Positions 12,122-25,754 of a DNA stretch of 64,000 nucleotides are shown here, one piece after another. Origin of the DNA: Pohlia nutans (Eukaryota > Streptophyta > Bryopsida > Bryales > Mniaceae); assembly GCA_022496805.1 (NCBI GenBank), contig CM040085.1, forward strand, positions 15,033,811 through 15,097,810, in the 5' to 3' direction. The position numbers and the translations under genes are program-made. Positions within the stretch are counted from its first letter, which is position 1. The number at the start of each line of letters is the position of its first letter. The notes below the pieces were generated by a model that did no database searches, was not told where the DNA came from, and saw only the letters and a program-made list of their open reading frames with translations.

Positions 12122-13945
12122 ACACTTGGCCATTTAATATAAGACTTGTAGGTGATTGCATGAAACACCTATACTATTTGTTGCATTTTGGTCCAGTACA
12201 AATGATTTTCTTGGAGTGCTTTAAAATTAGAAAGATAATTTAAAAAAAAAAAAAAAAATAGGGTCAATGTTTAGATCCCTAAAAAGATTATACACTAGAA
12301 AGACCAAGCCTGAGAAAAGTTTCTAAGTATGAGAACTAAGAAAGTGCAAAATCTCAAGAAAATGGATACAACAAAATTTAAATCATTAAAAAATAGAAAA
12401 AACTAAATTAAATTAAATACAAATTGGCCATTTGTGAGAACTTTTTGAAGAAGAGATTTCAACAAAGAAATGGTAGATAAAGGATTTTCAATGTTGATAA
12501 CTGCATGTGCAAGGGAGCCTTGATTACACCCTTGTGTAAAACAAGATATCTATTATTTTTGATTTCCCCTTGTACCATAGGTATATAACTATATGGAGAA
12601 TATACTTTGAAAATGTGACTTCTAGATTGGATACTCCAAAGTCCTAAAAACTATAATGATAATATGACAAATCAACAAAATTGTATTTTAAATATTAAAT
12701 GATTTTTCAAACATTAAAAGAAATACAAAATATTATTAGAAGGATGACATCCACCTTCAATATAAATTGCAACTCTATTGGCTCATTATTTCAAAAGTTA
12801 TGATACAAGACTTGTCATACGCGCAACGTGGGACACCATAATAGTACGGGTGTTTCTTGCAATCACCTTGATTTGGAGTAGTTATAAACAAGGACTATGA
12901 TCATGATGGGCTGCCTTTTGGAACTTTTTACAACACCTTTCAAAAATATATAAAAATTACATACTTTGTTTTAAAAATATGATTCCACTTGCCAAAACTT
13001 TGTGTTCTACTTCACCACATGTAAATGTTTTTGGGTAAAATCCCATCACCTTTTTAAAGTATCAGTTTAGAAATTGTGTTACAAATAAGGCGCATTTCCT
13101 TATTTCTACGGTTGTTGCTATCACTCAATCAAACATGTCCAAGTTATAACTCTTGGAGTGGCCTAGATTGGAGTTCAACCATTTACAGCTCTGAACAACA
13201 CCCATCTCCAGTTTCCCGTGGATAATATCAACAAGTTTTTGGCTAGCAAAATGTATCCAAAAAGCGAAAGAAAGTGTAAATTTGAACAAAGAACACATTT
13301 GCCTATCGCCAACAATTCATTAATTTGACTCATTTCCATCCATTTAAAACAACTTCTCATCCATTTATAATAGTTTCATCCAAATCTAGATGAAAGTGCT
13401 AAAATATTTGTTTTGCTAGTGCCACTTGCTCGAAAAATGAAAAAATTGCAAAGAAAAGTCCTCGACAACATGTTCAAATTTCTTCCTTCTGTCCGCTACA
13501 TCTTATCCTTGTAGTGACCATTGCTGTACTAGATTCTGCATGTCGCATGCACGTAATGAGCTCTTGTTGAACCATAACTAGACCTCACAATGCACCCCGT
13601 ATCTTTTCAAGTTAAAACTAAGCTTCAACAAACCTTTAAAAACTTGGTTTCAAGCTGCACCACACTGTTGTAAGCAATTACTATTTACCTATTCTAATTG
13701 CATATTAAGAGGTCATACAACAGTACTTGTTGTCAAGGTTAACCCCTAACTGCCCAACTAGGTAGAAAACGCATGTTGTACATAATCACTTTCCATTTTA
13801 CGATGTGAAAATTTTAAGGTAGATTTCATGGGATTAATACCACTGTTGATTAATACTACTAATTGTATCAGAGCTCATACTACTTGATGACATTTAATTC
13901 ATTTCAAGGAAATCTACAACTTTTGAAGATTTTAGGACCTAACAC
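12122..13945. other. Gene-free AT-rich stretch
   Basis: Contains a poly(A) run at about 12240-12258 and an isolated TTAACCCCTAACTGCCCAAC terminus near 13739 that resembles a family D left end. I see no exon or other feature. Confidence 0.4.
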
Positions 13946-13947
13946 TA

Positions 13948-14943
13948 ATTTCGAGTGTACAGTGGGGTCCAACATGGAATGGCGTTTTTGGTTTCGCAGT
14001 GAGAAAAATTTCAGTACTGCCAACTTTGAAAGCCTCCCGAGAACTCAAAAATTGGTATTTTACCACGAAATTTTTACCAGAGACTTATCTTTAAGTTAAT
14101 TATATGTATGCCAAATTTCAAGGCCAAAAGATTCACCAGAAAAACGTTATTCAAAATCTACCAACATTGGTAGTTATTCACTGCTGCCAACTTTGACAAC
14201 CCCCCAAAGATTGAATTATTTTTTTTTTGCCATGAAATTCTTGGAAAAGAAACTTCTTTATGTTAATAACATATGATAAAAATTTCAATGCCAAAAGATT
14301 AATACAAAAAAAGATATTGACAATCTACCAACATGTGTAGTTGTGGGAAACAATGGGGGAAACTTTGCTACCAACTTTGACACCCTCCCTACGGTTGAGA
14401 AATTGTCTATTTACCATGAAATTTTTGGTACAACATGCTCTTTATGACAAAAACATTCATGCCAAATTTCAAGGTCAAAAAATCTATACAAAGAAAAATA
14501 TTTACAATCTACCAATGTGTGTAGTTTCCCCCATTGTTTCCCACAACTACACATGTTGGTAGATTGTTAATATCGTTTTTTGTATTAATCTTTTGACCTT
14601 GAAATTTTTATCATTTGTCATTAACATAAAGAGTTTTTTTTTCCTAGAATTTCATGGCAAAAAAAAATTAATTCAATCTTTGGGAGGCTGTCAAAGTTGG
14701 CAGCAGTGAAAAAATTTCCATAGCTACCAATGTTGGTAGATTTTGAATAACTTTTTTTCGGTGCATCTTCTGGCCTTGAAATTTTGTATGCATATAATTA
14801 ACTTAGAGATAATGCTTTGGTAAAACTTTCGTGGGAAAATACCAATTTTTGAGCTCTCGGGAGGCTTTCAAAGTTGGAAGTACTGAACTTTTTCTCACTG
14901 CGAAACCAAAAACGCCATTCCATGTTGGACCCCACTGTACAGA
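13948..14943. repeat. About 1-kb inverted array (hairpin) built from roughly 170-bp units
   Basis: The left edge (GTACAGTGGGGTCCAACATG near 13957) is mirrored by the right edge (GTTGGACCCCACTGTACAG near 14924-14942). The pairing continues inward through CAAAAACGCCATTCCAT-type sequence to GTTTCCCCCATTGTTTCCCA at about 14522-14541, which matches about 14344-14363. The arms hold variants of one unit (ACTGCTGCCAACTTTGAC, then CCATGAAATTC, then CAATCTACCAACATGTG). There are three direct copies on the left and two inverted copies on the right, with an unpaired loop at about 14364-14521. A transcript would form a long imperfect double-stranded RNA. No coding capacity is apparent. Confidence 0.85.
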
Positions 14944-15139
14944 AATATCACCTCTACAGCACTTGCATGGAAAGGTCTTGGGGAGGTTAATTCCAACCAA
15001 TCTGCTCAACAACCATAATAGTTGATATACTGCTTCTTTCTTTGCGGGTTGATTTCCGGGGATCTTTTGACCCGTTTTTTTATATGGCACTTTTTCATCA
15101 CATAAGGTAACTATACTAAAAAGGGAGCATTAATCTTAA

Positions 15140-15356
15140 CCATTAAACGTCCCATGGGGATAGTATATATGTTGTCGTATAATTGAGATTTGCTACCAAC
15201 AAGAAATTCTAAATTGAGATCTTAATAGCTCACTAGAACCGCATTGATTTAAATTTCAACTTCTTTTTTGAACTCAAACCCATTAAAGGTGTGGATCCAT
15301 TCCAAATACAACCAGAAATTCTACTCGTCGCCATGACACGATCAGACGTTTAGGGG
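15140..15356. mobile_element. Family E TTAA-flanked MITE, copy E1 (217 bp)
   Basis: TTAA at 15136-15139 and 15357-15360. Left terminus CCATTAAACGTCCCATGGGG; right terminus CAGACGTTTAGGGG. The reverse-orientation copy E2 is at 25526-25750. Non-coding. Confidence 0.8.
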
Positions 15357-15360
15357 TTAA

Positions 15361-17814
15361 AGCGTGCGTATTTATTATAGTGTGACATTTCGGCTGTGAA
15401 ATGTCACACTGTAGTAGATATGCACACTTTTAGGTAAATGCTCTTTTTAGGTGTACTCCTTAGGTATAGTTACCTTAGCAAATTCCAACCCAAAGGATTA
15501 GGCAGGAGGGATGCAAATTTCCAAACGGGCAGGAGGGTTGTGAATTTCGTACGGGCAGTCGGGCACGTTTTGCGGGCACAGAAATTTCGACTGCAGCGAC
15601 CTCTCTCCCAATTTTGAATACCACGATCCTCCCTCGTTTTTTCCTGCAGCTCTGCGTAAACGCGACCGCCATAGCCACTGAGCTTCTAACCCTAGCATGC
15701 AATGAAGCCTTTCATTGAACCTGTGTGGGCAGAGTACGAGAATCTGGCGTTCAACACCATGAAAATACACACACCAGGGAAATGACACGATGCGCGCACC
15801 ATTTCCTCGCCGCCGTTATTCGAAATTAAATCTATTATGTTGTAATGAGGCGATGAGGTACGTGTTAAGTCAATCATATTTGTTGAAGTTGCATTTCAAT
15901 GGTATCTTAAAATCACTTGCCGATTGCACTGAGGAGAAACTACAACTAGGTGTATATGATTGAATTCCGCTATTCTTAACGTTAGCATGCAAGACTGACA
16001 GAAAAAACACTCTTACTAACGACATTGTATAGACTATGGTACTTAATACGTTAGTTAGCATTCGAAAATTATCTTCATAAAAAGTATTTGCCTGTAAATT
16101 CATGACATGCCATGATTGGAAGTCGATCTGCGCTTCTAAGAAACAGGGAAGAGCTAGCCAGCATGCATTTCGTACCATTGAGAAGTTGGAGTACCGTGAG
16201 CTTGAATTTTAGCGTCTATTCGTGCCATCAGCAATCTAATTAATGCTTTTTAATTATGGACATCTTCGAGCCTGAGCAAGCGGACCATGAATGCTAGAAT
16301 CAACTTACTAATTTTCAAGTAAGTGCGCGCTCTGCTTTATGCAAACTTGTCTCCGTAACATTCACTGTTCTATCCATTTTCAAATACCTAAATTCGAGTT
16401 CCTCTATATCCATGCAAAAGCAGGCCACAAATATAAAGTAATTCTCTGTCGATATTCCGTGTACGTCTGTTCAAAAATCATCATGCACGATGTTGTCGTT
16501 GTCATCTTTTTGAATGATGCTTAGCGTCTTCTTCTTCTTCTTTTTGAATACCTACTTGCATTTGGAAGCAAGTGATGATGGAGATTGCATTGTTCATTCT
16601 ACTCTTCAAGAACTTATCGTCTATTACTTAACTTACTGCAAACATTTAAAGGTGCACAGAGCATATATTGGAGCTCTATATATCTAAGCTAGCAACGAAA
16701 GATGTACTATACATGGACAGGCAGCGACGTGAAAGAGATTTTGTGGATGTATTGGAGGGAAGAGAGTGAGTATGCTCCCTTTATCATCAATCTGAGGAAC
16801 GTCTAGCAGCGGTACGTACGTTAACGCTTCCTGTGCTTGCCATTCATTCACAGGGCAAAATAGACCCCGTCCTGGTCCTTGGGGGACAATGACCTAAGTC
16901 ATGCTTAAAAGTCCTTGTTGTGTTCCAAGTCTCGGGATAGTTTATATCGGGACTTTTAACACAAAGAGACTTTGAACACAACGAGACTTTTAACCAAGCA
17001 TGGTTTTTGTATATTTTACCCTGTGCATGATTCCATGGGCGCTAGCTCAGAGTTTCAACGCTTTAGCCGGAGTTTTCCTTGGTCGCAGTGACAAAGGTGT
17101 ACTGAAACGTGTCTTTCAGTTGTCTCAATCTCTACAAATTAAAAATCACCACTTATGACATTGCAAGTTTATCAACCTTACTAAACGCTGAATGATTCGT
17201 GTGCAGGGAGTATACATGTCTACTCTTCGAATAATATACCGTTTCGATCCGTACAATTTACAATCTCGTTACGCAAAACCGACCCACTCTTGACTGCGGT
17301 ATTTGAGTATTGACTGTAATTCTCAGACAGCTGTGCCGCCCTTGGCCCACAATGAAAGAGCCCCTGCAGCATCGTACAATACCGACGCTCAGCATGACGT
17401 CAAAATGCCGAAACTTTTACCACAACATGTAAACAACATGGGTGAGGGGAACGTGGCAGCGAATTTTTGTGGCTATATATATCGCCAACTTGCTATTTAA
17501 AAAATGGGCTTGCAACGTTATAAGAAAAATTGGGTAAAAAAATAGAGAATATCGGATTAATCTTCCCTTATCATTGATATGTATAGCCAAGAATGCTATA
17601 AAAAGAAATATATTGTAGTAATATTTTTTATAAATCGCCAAAAGAAAGCGCTTTCTATTTTTCAATTTTCAATTTTCAAATCGCCAATGGGACTCCCTTG
17701 AAAAAATGAAAAAAAAATGAAAATCACTGGAACGTGGTGGGGAAATGCAGGGGAACCAACCAACCAAGTGCTGTGGAAGAACTTACCAGTGAACTTACTG
17801 TTACACAGGTCTAC
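15361..17814. other. Gene-free stretch with two small fold-back sequences
   Basis: A perfect 13-bp-arm hairpin (AGTGTGACATTTC, 6-nt loop, complement) lies at about 15380-15411, inside a longer imperfect one. A second imperfect inverted repeat spans about 16898-17002 (CATGCTTAAAAGTC...GAGACTTTTAACCAAGCATG). No exon recognised. Confidence 0.5.
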
Positions 17815-18103
17815 TAAGGTACAGATACCTATAACCGATAACTTAAGCATTTCAGCATAGTAGAGCTTGGGTTATCGGGACGGAGAAATTTTTTGTTCGT
17901 AGAAAAATAAGGTTCATGAAGAATGAGCATTTTTCCATGAATTATCTCCCAATATTGAAATTTGTATAATTTTTCAAAGTGAAAAGTACTTCAGAACCCA
18001 TAACCGACATATACAAATGAGGTACATCTGTTCCTTCACAATCTAGGAATTAGGATATATCGGTTATTGGTCACCTGTCGGTTATGGGTGTCTCTACCTT
18101 ATT
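17815..18103. mobile_element. MITE in the promoter region of the trihelix gene
   Basis: Terminal inverted repeats of about 24 bp with few mismatches: AAGGTACAGATACCTATAAC at the left, and the complement of AAGGTAGAGACACCCATAAC at the right. Length is about 288 bp. Further GGTTAT/ATAACC segments lie inside. It ends about 170 bp before the start codon at 18273. I could not settle the target duplication, so the superfamily is open. Confidence 0.6.
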
Positions 18104-18272
18104 AGTAGCTCACCTGGCTATGGTGCGCGTGCATTGGGGCGGTCTATGCTGTTGTGTTTCAAGCGCAACGGAAGGTGCTTTTATTTGTTGTCTCGTTGCG
18201 GTGAAGGTGAACTTTGTTTTAGGAAGCGCCTATTGGGATCATCGAGCAGTGGATCGATGAATTGATTCGAAA

Positions 18273-21142
18273 ATGAGTTACCAGAGCATGTTGCAGCAAG
18301 CGGAGGAGGATCATCGACACTGGGAATCCGGGAACGACAGCAATGGCTGGGGGAGCAGTCAGAGGTTGAAGGCGACGACGGAGGGGAGTAGCTTTGAGGT
18401 TGACGAAGGTGCGGTGAGGAGTGGAGGAGGAGGAGGTTATCGTGGTGGATTTGTGGATCCCTTAACTGTTAGTAATGGGAACTGTAATGGTTTCGGTGGT
18501 GATTTGACGTTATTTTCGCCTTCGGATTTGTTTTCACCCTCTCCGCGACAGCCGCTGCAGCAGCAGAACTCATCATCTTCCCCGTTTAGTTGGCAGAGCT
18601 TGCTTGGCGGCCAGGCAAGCGCCAGGTGGCAGCCGGACGCGGGTTTCCCTGGATTGAGGGTTGAGCAGGCCAAGTCTTTGCATGATTATGCTCTCGGAGA
18701 GAAAAACGTGAGGCGTGGTGGACAGAATGAGCTGCGTGTGACTCACGAGAGCAGTGTAGTTAGTGAGGGAGAAGCAGATCGTGTAAAGGAGGAATGGACG
18801 AAGAATGTGAACTCTGCCAAGGAAAACTGGAGAAAATTCGGAGGTATGAATCACAGTTCTTGCGTTTCATTTATTATGAAATTCTCCATTTCTGGGATCA
18901 CACTTGAAGTATATATTTTTCTTTTCAAGCTTGAGCTGTGACAAAGCACTTGCAGTCACGATATCCAAGAACTTGTTCTGGCCTCCTGGATTGTTGCGTA
19001 CTGTAAACTGCTGAGTCTAGATCCATCTCCGTAACCATAGTTCCAAGGACAGTTTACTAGTTGATTGAACTTGACGGCTTGGTAAAGAGGACCAACTTAA
19101 TCACAATGGTTAGATCCTTTCAAACAGAACTACGCAATTGGTTCCAGGAACCTCAAGTCCTATCCGGCTGTACTGGTAACCATAGATAGAATTCAACACA
19201 CGAATTTTGACACTAACAGGATTTCAAAGGGTTGATACCCATGAAAATTACCACTTTTCAAGGAATTTGTGTCAAATTTATGTGTTGGATTCTAGCGGTG
19301 AACTTGTTTCATGTTATCGGAGTGACGGTTGCAGTATATGTTCATTAATAGATCGGCAATACAGAATACAGACAATAGTTGAAACGGATAGGAAGTGTAA
19401 GCACAAGATCTTCAACTGATGAAGAGGCCGCTATGTCATTAATTTGACTTGAGCTTGTGAATTTCCTAATTGCAGATTTCATGATTGGAGATGTAAAACT
19501 AGAGGAATCTGAAAATATTCAGGAAGCTGGACAGATACTCGGACATGAAGTCAAGGTGATTTATGAACCACTTTCTTTATAATATCTCGACTTGTCTATT
19601 TTATTCTCACCCCTAGAAGGTAGGCATGGATGGACATCCTGCTCAAGTCATTGTGAGCAGTTGAGCACACTGAGACAGTCAGTCAAGAGCCGCACGTAAT
19701 AGAACTTGTAAGCACTGCAATCTGAAAAAACTAATGTAAACCTCACCCATGCTGACGAGTTTTGTATTGGCGGTATTTCAGTCAAATAAGAGATACAGGC
19801 ACAGCAAGCCGCAAGGACATCCTGAGCTTATTGTAAACTACGACCCTTCAGGATCTACCTCACAATCCGACTCTGACAGTGAGGATTCCAGGAAACAATG
19901 TAAGAAAGAGGTGGTAAGCAGGAAATCGAAAAGACCTGGCCAAAATGCCGATGGGAATGTCACATGGACAGATGAATCTGTCAGATTCTTGTTGGAGACT
20001 TACGATGCCATACACCAACGGTTGTGGGAGGAAAGTAAAGGGCAAGTCAAGTATCAGAAGAAATGGACACCTATACTGAAAGCTATGCAGGCTAGATTTG
20101 GGAACCATTTTACCAAGAAGCAGTGTCAGAGCAAGTACTGGAGCGTGAGGCGTGAATGTACAGAATACAGGTATTTGTCCTTTGCGTCACTCTCTGACAG
20201 AGCTCCACCATCAGTGCTTGCGTGTGATTCAAGGTCCAATACACTAAATGCTACCTTTTGTTAGTGCAATATAACTAAGTAGCTAGTATGTTAGCATTTC
20301 ATGTACGTCCTCGGTATGTATATGTATGTCCGTGTCACGAGGTTGTCCGATCATTTGCTTATTGTTGCTTATTGTATATTAAGACCCTAACGTGCAGCCT
20401 CGGTGGATCATTTTTTACAGTATTACGTCTGCCAGAGCTGCTGCAACTGATCCATTGTGGAATCCAAGCATTGCTGGAAGAGAACTTCTAAAACCGAAAT
20501 TTTACGATGTATGGCTTGAAGTTTCAGGTAAGAACCAAGCGATAGTGACCAAAACCAAGAGTTCCAATGTCAAAGGAGAGGAATATCCAGGTGAACTGCT
20601 TAAGGGGGAGTCCTCAAGAGTTTTTGACAAAGATGGGCAGCTTGTGAAGAAAAGAGTGAAAGACTCTAGTAGTGCAATGAAGGAGATGCATCGATTGATG
20701 CTTGTGCAGCTTCAGGTACGTGAGGAACATGACTACTGCCGGCAAAGTTCCCATATTTGAATTTAAATTCATTGTGGCTCAGGCTCAATTACATCGCAGT
20801 GTTTTCAATTGTTGCGAATTTTTTGAAGTGGATATGTTTCCCTTTCCTGTGTCCTAGCTGGTCGTGTCTACTCGAAGGTGCATGCACATTGAGCTAACAA
20901 AGGTACGTCTTTGGAAACCGTGGCTGTAGGTATCAGAGAAAAGGGAGGAGGCAATGAAATATCGTGCAGAGCTAATGATGGAACTTTTGACACGCCATAT
21001 AGAGCATGTTGAAAATAGAGTGAGCATCATTGACAACAGTCGAACCCCGCAAACGAGCTTGCTGGAACGGGTCAATCTCAAGCTTGAGAAAGTATTGGAC
21101 GGTTTTACTACTTTGAACAAAAACCTTTCCATGTTGCATTGA
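18273..21142 (+). CDS. Trihelix / MYB-SANT-like DNA-binding protein
   Basis: A probable nuclear transcription factor. Exons with consistent phase: 18273-18843, 19476-19555, 19782-20170, 20421-20715, an optional 45-nt exon 20858-20902, and 20939-21142; 527 aa with the small exon or 512 without it. The N-terminal 220 residues are low-complexity (Gly/Gln/Ser-rich). An acidic Ser/Asp stretch and a Lys/Arg-rich nuclear-localisation-like run (VSRKSKRPGQ) precede the DNA-binding domain at about residues 279-346, which starts TWTDESVRFLLETYDAI and continues with KKWTPILKAMQARFG and KQCQSKYWSVRREC, the spaced-tryptophan pattern of the trihelix/Myb_DNA-bind_4 family. The C-terminus (KREEAMKYRAELMMELLTRH) looks like the helical coiled coil found at the end of such factors. 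ATG 18273 opens the long first exon. I do not assign an orthologue or target genes. Confidence 0.8.
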
Positions 21143-21887
21143 GAATGACTCGGAAGCAGTCATTATCGTCCAGATCTCCATGGATGCCAGTCATGGTTTA
21201 CATCTGCTCATGTCTATCTTGGGTTTCCTCCGGTTTTTCTCAGCTTACAATCCATTTACAATAGAAGTCCCTTCATTGATCTCCTAGCTTGTGCCTTCGA
21301 TTCATGATGGAAGACATAGAACTCAACTCTAGGCTTTTGGATCAACGAGTACGGTGTGCAAGCATCCTGTTGTATCCTCTGTATATATGATCTACTTTTC
21401 AATGCGAAAATGTAAAGATTGCTTGCATTTTCTTAGTAAATTCCTTAAAACTTATCCATTCTTGTGTCTTCATACGTAGGCTTGCTTACTAAGCAAAATT
21501 GATGAGCGGTGCCTTGGCAAAAGCTTTGAACTTGGCATCAAGCAAAATTGACACAAGGTCAGTTACCAATTATAGAACCGATGCAGATTGTAGATCGGTG
21601 ACTGGGCGATGGCTCGACAATGTTTTTCATTTGGAGACAGTGACACTGCGAGTGTTTTAGGGTTTGAAGAGTTACTGCAACAGTAAGTTACAGGGAGGGG
21701 AAAACTGTGGCCCACGGTATTTATGAGAGGCTTTCCTAATAACTATTTTTTCAAAATATTGTGGTAAAATTCATCCAAATTGGGTGAAAATTTGTTAAAG
21801 TGGATGAGAATTTGTCCAAATGGATGAATGTACCCACTCCATTCATCCATCCACAATATATGGTGATTTCAATGTAAAAGCAATTAA

Positions 21888-22445
21888 CTCCTAACTGTCC
21901 AACCGTCCATTTTTTAAACGATGTACAAATTTCATCCACGTTTTTTCATCTGTCATGCACTTTTTGCAAGGAAAAAAAATACTACAAAATTCTATGGCAA
22001 GATAGCTGCATGCATGTGTGATCGGGTTAGAAAGGGAATATTTGTGAAAACTTAGGCCTCATTTCATGTTACAGGGATTCACCAAAAACTTCAAAGATTT
22101 TAGTCTAAATGTGCCCTTGAAAAAAGTAACTCATAAAATTAAGCAACCAAAAAATCTCCAAAAATCACTACACTCTCATTTCAATCCATCACAACAAATT
22201 TCATTCACAAATTGTCAACATCTTATTCATAATTGAATTGCAAAATAATTTTGAATTTCAAGTTTCAAATATCATACTAAACTATTGATGATAGCAATCG
22301 CAAATCTAACCGTATGGATAGAATGTAAAATTCATAATGCACAACTTTTATTCATACATCAAGTTCAAAATATTCCTCTCAGTTGCATTTTATAATGCAT
22401 CTTCGCAAAACTGCCAAATTTGAAGAGGGGTAAGGACGTTTAGGG
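21888..22445. mobile_element. Family D TTAA-type element, copy D3
   Basis: TTAA at 21884-21887. Left terminus CTCCTAACTGTCCAACCGTC; right terminus GGACGTTTAGGGA, followed by a degraded TTAG. Similar along its length to D4 at 42584-43151. Non-coding. Confidence 0.75.
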
Positions 22446-22449
22446 ATTA

Positions 22450-23252
22450 GCCCTTTAGTGCCCATGGTACTGTAGCTAGGAGCACTGGATTTCAGTGGAT
22501 TTTTCCACTATAATTGAGTCTACTAGAAATAGAATGGATTAAATTAAAAAGTAACCGTACAATTCTATTCTCAACTAGAGAGCACACTTTTTACTAAAAT
22601 TAGAGAATCATCCAATGGTGGAATTGGAAGATTATAGTATGAATTTGAACTGTATAATGCACGCTCAAAAATGAGATTTCAGGGGTGTGTGACTTCAAAG
22701 TTAAATGGAATTTGGGTTAAATTTTCAAAACTGAAAGTAAAGAAGTTCAGCAATGCCCTATGTCAACACCTCTCCGTTGCAATCTTTCATATAAAGAATA
22801 TACTCACACATAATTATTGTGAGTTTTATAAGTGAAAGTGATTTATCCTTATACGGTTTAGGACAAAATTTTATACGTTGAAAATTGAAAGGAGTGGGTA
22901 CATTAGTCAAGATTGGATTACACACACCAATGGAAGATGAACAAGAGAACACAATTCAAAAAAATAAAATATGATAACAAACTTCCAAACACAATAAATA
23001 CTTCATAATACATTTGTTGTATCTATAAGTATTTACTGTATTTTCAAGTATTTGCAATATTTTCGCGTTTTGTTCACAGGTATTTTGATAGTTGCACAAT
23101 TCCAAATTGAAAATTTCTTTTTCTAGAAAGTGTGTAATGTAACTCTGCAAATCTGAACTTCAAAACTGAAGTTCCAATTCTTCACAGATTCCCTGCTATT
23201 TGCATTTCCGAGGTTGTAGTGACCATAATGTGGTCAACTGGGCACTAAAGGG
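22450..23252. mobile_element. TTAA-type element G, about 0.8 kb
   Basis: Terminal inverted repeats CCCTTTAGTGCCCA (left) and TGGGCACTAAAGGG (right) are perfect over 14 bp. The right flank is TTAA at 23253-23256; the left flank is TTAG, shared with the degraded end of D3. No meaningful ORF. Confidence 0.75.
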
Positions 23253-23256
23253 TTAA

Positions 23257-23786
23257 GCAATACATGAACAAAATTGGTTAGTAGTTGGAACTCTAATACA
23301 AAGATCACAAGACATTAGGCCAGATAAGCAACATTGAATAATTTTAGTCCCATGAATGCTCATTGATCTGGTATTCAAAGTTCAACAACATCCTCAATAT
23401 ATTCCATTCATATGGCAACAACCAAAGAATGCATCAAAGAATGTCAAGAATGTGAGAAACTAGTCGCCTTTTTGAGAATAAAGGGTACATGGACTTACAA
23501 GTCTAAAATGTTATGTCCAAGGGGGGTGGATTGAAACACCATAGTTCCCCCACACCACCCGCAATCCAAGGAAGAAAGATCCAATTACTCATTTGAATGT
23601 GAAGTTCACCTAAGAGTCTTCTTTGTTGTCTAAAAGCTTCTAGCACAGCCACTGGTTGTGATTCCAACACCTTTGCTGGACTAATCTGAAATTCAATACG
23701 ACCCTAGTGTGACTTGCTTATCCTACAGACTTGAAGTTTTATCAACATCCTTTTGTATAGTACAACACGTATCCAGACGAGACTGC
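23257..23786. other. Intergenic sequence including the 3' UTR of H3.3 copy 1
   Basis: The first bases after the H3.3 stop (towards lower coordinates) still resemble the 3' flank of copy 2 (GGCAGTCT...GGAT.CGT), but similarity is lost within about 30 bp. Nothing else recognised. Confidence 0.4.
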
Positions 23787-25005
<1,219 letters not shown>

Positions 25006-25116
25006 CTCGAAGCAGGAAGCGGAACGTCGGTGACGCTGCCAAAACAGGGGACGAGGGCGGGAACAAGAGCAAAGGAACAGAAAGGAACTGAATGAAATTA
25101 GTGAGGGCAAGAGCAA

Positions 25117-25124
25117 CTTTTATT
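25117..25124 (-). promoter_or_regulatory. TATA-like AATAAAAG upstream of H3.3 copy 1
   Basis: Reads GAATAAAAG on the minus strand, about 110 bp before the leader-intron donor and next to a GC-rich block (25130-25200), matching the layout of copy 2. Position is the main evidence. Confidence 0.4.
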
Positions 25125-25525
25125 CAGGGAGCTTTGCAGGCCACCGCTGCGTCTCGCGCTCCCTCGTCTACGGCCCCGTGGACCCTGGGCTTGTTGGAAG
25201 GATCTTTCTGAACTTTTGTCAGGGCTAACTTCAGTAAGCTAATATTGATGCACTCCGTTTCCAAAGCCATTTGCTCCTCCTGTACCTACAACTTTAGTAA
25301 GATATTGTACCTCCAAAAATAGCATCCTTGAGTTTCATGCTCTATTTCATTAAATCTTCTTCTTTTGGTCACAAGATGGATTAGGAAAAATCCCAATCAC
25401 TCCGTTGATGATTGAATACACTACTTTATTAGAAGTCGAAGGAAAAAATACAAGATGAAAGACTTGAAGAATAACTCTAATCTACAATCGGTTTCCAAAG
25501 CTATTTGCTCCTAACAATACTTTAA

Positions 25526-25750
25526 CCCCTAAACATCTGAAAATGCCTTTGCGGCAAGTAGAATACATCGTATATTTCTTGTATTTGGAATGGGTCCACA
25601 CCTTTAATGGGTTTGAGTTCAACAAAGAAGTTGAAATTTAGATAAATGTGGTTCTAGTAAGCTATTGAGATCCTAATTCAGAACTTCTTGTTGGAAACAA
25701 ATGTCAATTATACAAAAACGTATCTACTATCCCCATGGGATGTTTAGGGG
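25526..25750. mobile_element. Family E TTAA-flanked MITE, copy E2 (225 bp, reverse of E1)
   Basis: TTAA at 25522-25525 and 25751-25754. Termini CCCCTAAACATC and GATGTTTAGGGG. Its complement aligns with E1 at 15140-15356. Confidence 0.85.
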
Positions 25751-25754
25751 TTAA

